Assembly (NCBI GenBank): GCA_016806645.1
Contig: JACSYO010002111.1
Location: 1,175,001-1,239,000 of the forward strand
Reading direction: 5' to 3'
Length of the DNA stretch: 64,000 nt
Origin: Ophiodon elongatus
Lineage: Eukaryota > Chordata > Actinopteri > Perciformes > Hexagrammidae
The translations under genes were made by a program, and so were the position numbers. Below, piece by piece: positions 61,552 through 64,000 of this stretch. Position 1 is the stretch's first letter, and the number at the start of each line of letters is the position of its first letter. The notes under the pieces are model-generated. The model was not told where the DNA came from. It was given only the letters and a program-made list of their open reading frames with translations, and ran no database searches.

Positions 61552-62234
61552 CTTCATGCTATTACCTCGAGCTGAAGTCCTTCAGCCACATTTCAATCTG
61601 CATTCATATTAGTGTCAAAGCAGCCGAGCGTCTTGCCGCCCCCATGAATAGCCATTACCAATCCATTTGGACTGGGTTATCATCAGCTGGCACGAGCCCC
61701 AAATCCCATTTCACCCCTTCTACAAGCTCCTGCTCTGGCCCTCACTCGGTCTCGCACCAACATCACCCGTTATTTGCTAAATAAAATCATTGTGTCTTAT
61801 ATACAGCTCCAGCAGGTTAGCGCCTGTTCATATATCACTTACTCAACTTATTTGTTTTGTTATTATTAAATTGTCCCGCAAATCTATAAATCATGACATT
61901 AAATCAAGATCCACGCATGAATGTCGAACAAAAGGTCAGTTATTTATTTTCTGTTGGTAGGGGTTAGGGGTTCGGACAAAATGAAGTCTTATTTTGATAT
62001 CAATATTGAATGTCTTGACAAGACAAAATAAAAAAAATAAAAAAAGATGTGGTAGACTAAATCAATATGAGTATTTCATAAAAATACAAGGAGAGACAAT
62101 ACACAATTGTTTCACCCTGGCAGCAGAAAACGCTCCTTTCTTATTTAGCTGATAGACGTTTCAGGACATCTCAAACAGCTGACAAAGTCACTTTTAGATA
62201 GCTATTTCAGGTACTTTGGCTGCCTCAACGTCAG

Positions 62235-62248
62235 GTAACCATAGCAAC
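62235..62248. promoter_or_regulatory. RFX X-box-like palindrome
   Basis: GTAACCATAGCAAC is, on the minus strand, GTTGCTATGGTTAC, two half-sites of the RFX consensus without a spacer. It lies 90 bases from the end of the 161-codon ORF. Confidence 0.4.
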
Positions 62249-62321
62249 AACACTTGATGCATAAGTTCAGGTTAACTCACTGGTTAAAGTTACCAAACCA
62301 TTCATTTAAACTGAGCACACA

Positions 62322-62807
62322 TTACAAAACTTTAAACCCGGTGGGATGAGAGGGGGACTTGGCCACGACAAACACTGCTGCTTTTAATCTCCTCCACCTC
62401 AGCCAGTCGTCACACGGACGGATGACACGTGAACTGAAGTGAAATAATCCAAGGTTATTACACTCAAATGCATGGATATGGTGCTGCTGTATACGGTCAA
62501 TGCAAAGCAAAATGCTGGTAAGCTGTAACCATGGGGACTTTTTACCATCTCTACCATCCATCCCACATGACCAGAACGCAGCAAGAAGTTCTTCAAGTGT
62601 GTGAACTCCGCTGCATGCATTGCAAATGCTCTTTAGCTTAAGTGCCATATATGGTGGTAGTGTTGTATTTGTCTTCACTGTTTCTTTATGGAGCTGCTGT
62701 ACTGACAACTTCAATGAGCAGAATCCTGCACTAACCAATATCAGCAACTGCAGTCTCGCTAGGTTATTCATTCTGTAAGGACAATGATTTGCTGAGGAAT
62801 GTGTCAA
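62322..62807 (-). CDS. Unidentified 161-codon ORF (coding status doubtful)
   Basis: This is the longest ORF in the window that is not made of low-complexity repeat apart from the poly-Leu ORF. From the inner Met (MNNLARLQLLILVSAGFC) it opens with a short hydrophobic stretch. The middle is mixed and Cys/Trp-containing (HTLEELLAAFWSCGMDGRD, WLQLTSILLCIDRIQQHHIH), and the end is basic (CDDWLRWRRLKAAVF). Just upstream on the same strand (62821-62870) lie GC-box-like GGGGGCGGAATGG and GGCGGG and an inverted CCAAT (ATTGG), which look promoter-like. I do not recognise a family. It could be a decayed transposon ORF, a nested gene, or chance. It is on the same strand as ptprg but has no obvious splice sites linking it. 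Confidence 0.2.
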   Translation of the reverse strand: MTHSSANHCPYRMNNLARLQLLILVSAGFCSLKLSVQQLHKETVKTNTTLPPYMALKLKSICNACSGVHTLEELLAAFWSCGMDGRDGKKSPWLQLTSILLCIDRIQQHHIHAFECNNLGLFHFSSRVIRPCDDWLRWRRLKAAVFVVAKSPSHPTGFKVL

Positions 62808-63614
62808 TCACACTGCACCTGCACCCGCCTCTCCATTCCGCCCCCATCTCTCAAGCCAATAGAAGTACGGCTCACCGACAAGAAGTTAAAATACTGCAAC
62901 ATCCTTAAATGACCGAAAGTATCACAATCATCTGAATCAAAAACGTGGGGACTATTAAAGGAGCAAGAACTTCAAAATCAGTGGGATGCACTTGTTAAGA
63001 TACATTGATCCCAGGAGTGGTAGCAAGGATGGCAGAGCTCTGTCAAGTCAGACGCCCCCAAAACCAAGAGGCCCGACTAAAGCTACCGCCATCGCTCTGA
63101 AAGAGCAGCAGGGGATAGCACTCAGATGTCAGAGGTGGAAAGGCGAGCTGTATTTGCTAACCCTAACCCTATTCATCATTAATATTTTTATCATAATGTA
63201 ATTCTGACTATGATCTAACCTGAACCATACCTCACAGTTTAGTGCCCCATGTAATCCTACTACAGGAAGACCTGATGCTGCAAAATGTTGGCAGTGAACA
63301 TTTTGCAGATACATATAACAGAAAGGTTCTGTTTAATGTGTCGAAAATAAAACTGAATCCAGACAGCATAATATGCCCTCAAAATAACATATTTTGCTAA
63401 TGCAAATGTGTGAAACTCACGGCACACGGACAAGCAACGAAGTGTCTTCCTCGCTCTTCACCCATCCATCCGTCTCTCTGCCTCGCTGTCTGTCTCTCCT
63501 GCTCTGTAAGCAGAGCTCAGACTTGCTGCTTGCCAGTTGCATAATAAATGCTGCCTGGTTGGTTCACATGGGATCACAAGCCTCTGCATTAGCATTCCTC
63601 ACACATGCACACAA

Positions 63615-63623
63615 ATACACACA

Positions 63624-63671
<48 letters not shown>
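63615..63671. repeat. (CA)n microsatellite
   Basis: About 26 AC units after an ACAA-interrupted leader (63601-63625). Confidence 0.96.
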
Positions 63672-63675
<4 letters not shown>

Positions 63676-64000
63676 CGTGGCTGACAGCAGTGACATCACC
63701 AGGCTTGTCAACCTGAACGCCTTTCTACACAGAGCCAACTGCAAACACCTTGATGCTTCCTCTCTCCAGCTCATCTGTATATTCCCCTCTGACTGCTCTT
63801 CCATATACAAGATGCAGACACACATTACAGGCGGCTCTGCTCGCTAACTTTGGAGTCAGAATTTCCAGACTCGTCCCATGAATATTAATTTGTTGACATA
63901 AAACGTAACATGTTTAGGCTACTAAAAGTCTCTAACTCAGTATTCAGCTGTGTTCATTTACTGTTCAATCATAGCTGAAATGATCCTATAATTCACTGTA

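Larger units (their letters stand above)
663..64000 (-). other. ptprg: Intron 1 of ptprg (inferred), rest of window
   Basis: Everything to the right of the acceptor at 663-664 is upstream of exon 2 on the gene's strand. I found no signal-peptide exon with a phase-1 donor, no other exon with protein-like content and splice sites, and no convincing independent gene. The simplest reading is one long first intron exceeding 63 kb, which fits the very large 5' introns known for vertebrate PTPRG. An independent nested or neighbouring non-coding gene cannot be excluded from sequence alone. Confidence 0.7.

Noticed and set aside
63160..63175. Telomere-like CTAACCCTAACCCTA
   Set aside because: Only about 2.5 units and no extension; chance or a scrap of repeat.

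Overview
This window is vertebrate nuclear DNA, almost certainly from a ray-finned (teleost, probably percomorph-like) fish. The evidence is the very high density of (CA)n arrays, several tRNA-headed SINE families of the fish type, a CR1/L2/Rex1-like LINE fragment, hAT-type non-autonomous elements, and a vertebrate-style exon with AG/GT splice sites. No prokaryotic gene structure, operon, CRISPR array or viral gene is visible.

One exon can be supported: 546-662 on the minus strand. It is flanked by a polypyrimidine tract plus AG and by CAG|GT, is phase 1 at both ends, and encodes 39 codons ending in RRAATEETYWAYS(G). From family knowledge this matches exon 2 of ptprg (receptor-type protein tyrosine phosphatase gamma): the N-terminal extracellular linker leading into the carbonic-anhydrase-like domain. 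The gene is therefore read right to left. Positions 1-545 belong to intron 2, and 663-64000 is read as part of intron 1, which would exceed 63 kb. No signal-peptide exon 1 was found, so it should lie beyond the right edge.

Layout by region. 0-8 kb: a SINE with target-site duplications, the exon, a head-to-head inverted repeat near 3.1-3.5 kb, nested palindromes at 5.4 kb and duplicated (GGA)n blocks at 6.1 kb. 8-20 kb: CA arrays, G-rich tracts, and a 122-bp-period dispersed repeat at 16.6 kb. 20-31 kb: a broken LINE ORF2 start at 21.1 kb and a GC-richer island at 22.0-22.4 kb. 31-36 kb: a SINE abutting a CpG-containing 10-bp minisatellite of about 520 bp, then hAT fragments. 38-41 kb: opposed (CA)n/(TG)n arrays and a SINE with 12-bp target-site duplications. 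46-54 kb: a retroelement-rich stretch with opposed element tails, a 23-bp minisatellite with higher-order structure, and a short poly(A) retrocopy with 17-bp target-site duplications. 58 kb: a complete hAT-type element with terminal inverted repeats and an 8-bp duplication. 60-64 kb: further microsatellites and an unexplained 161-codon ORF.

I see no multi-gene system here. The most unusual signals are the two minisatellites, the splice donor that runs directly into a UG repeat, the orientation bias of the CA arrays, and the retrocopy. Most long predicted ORFs are translations of simple repeats.
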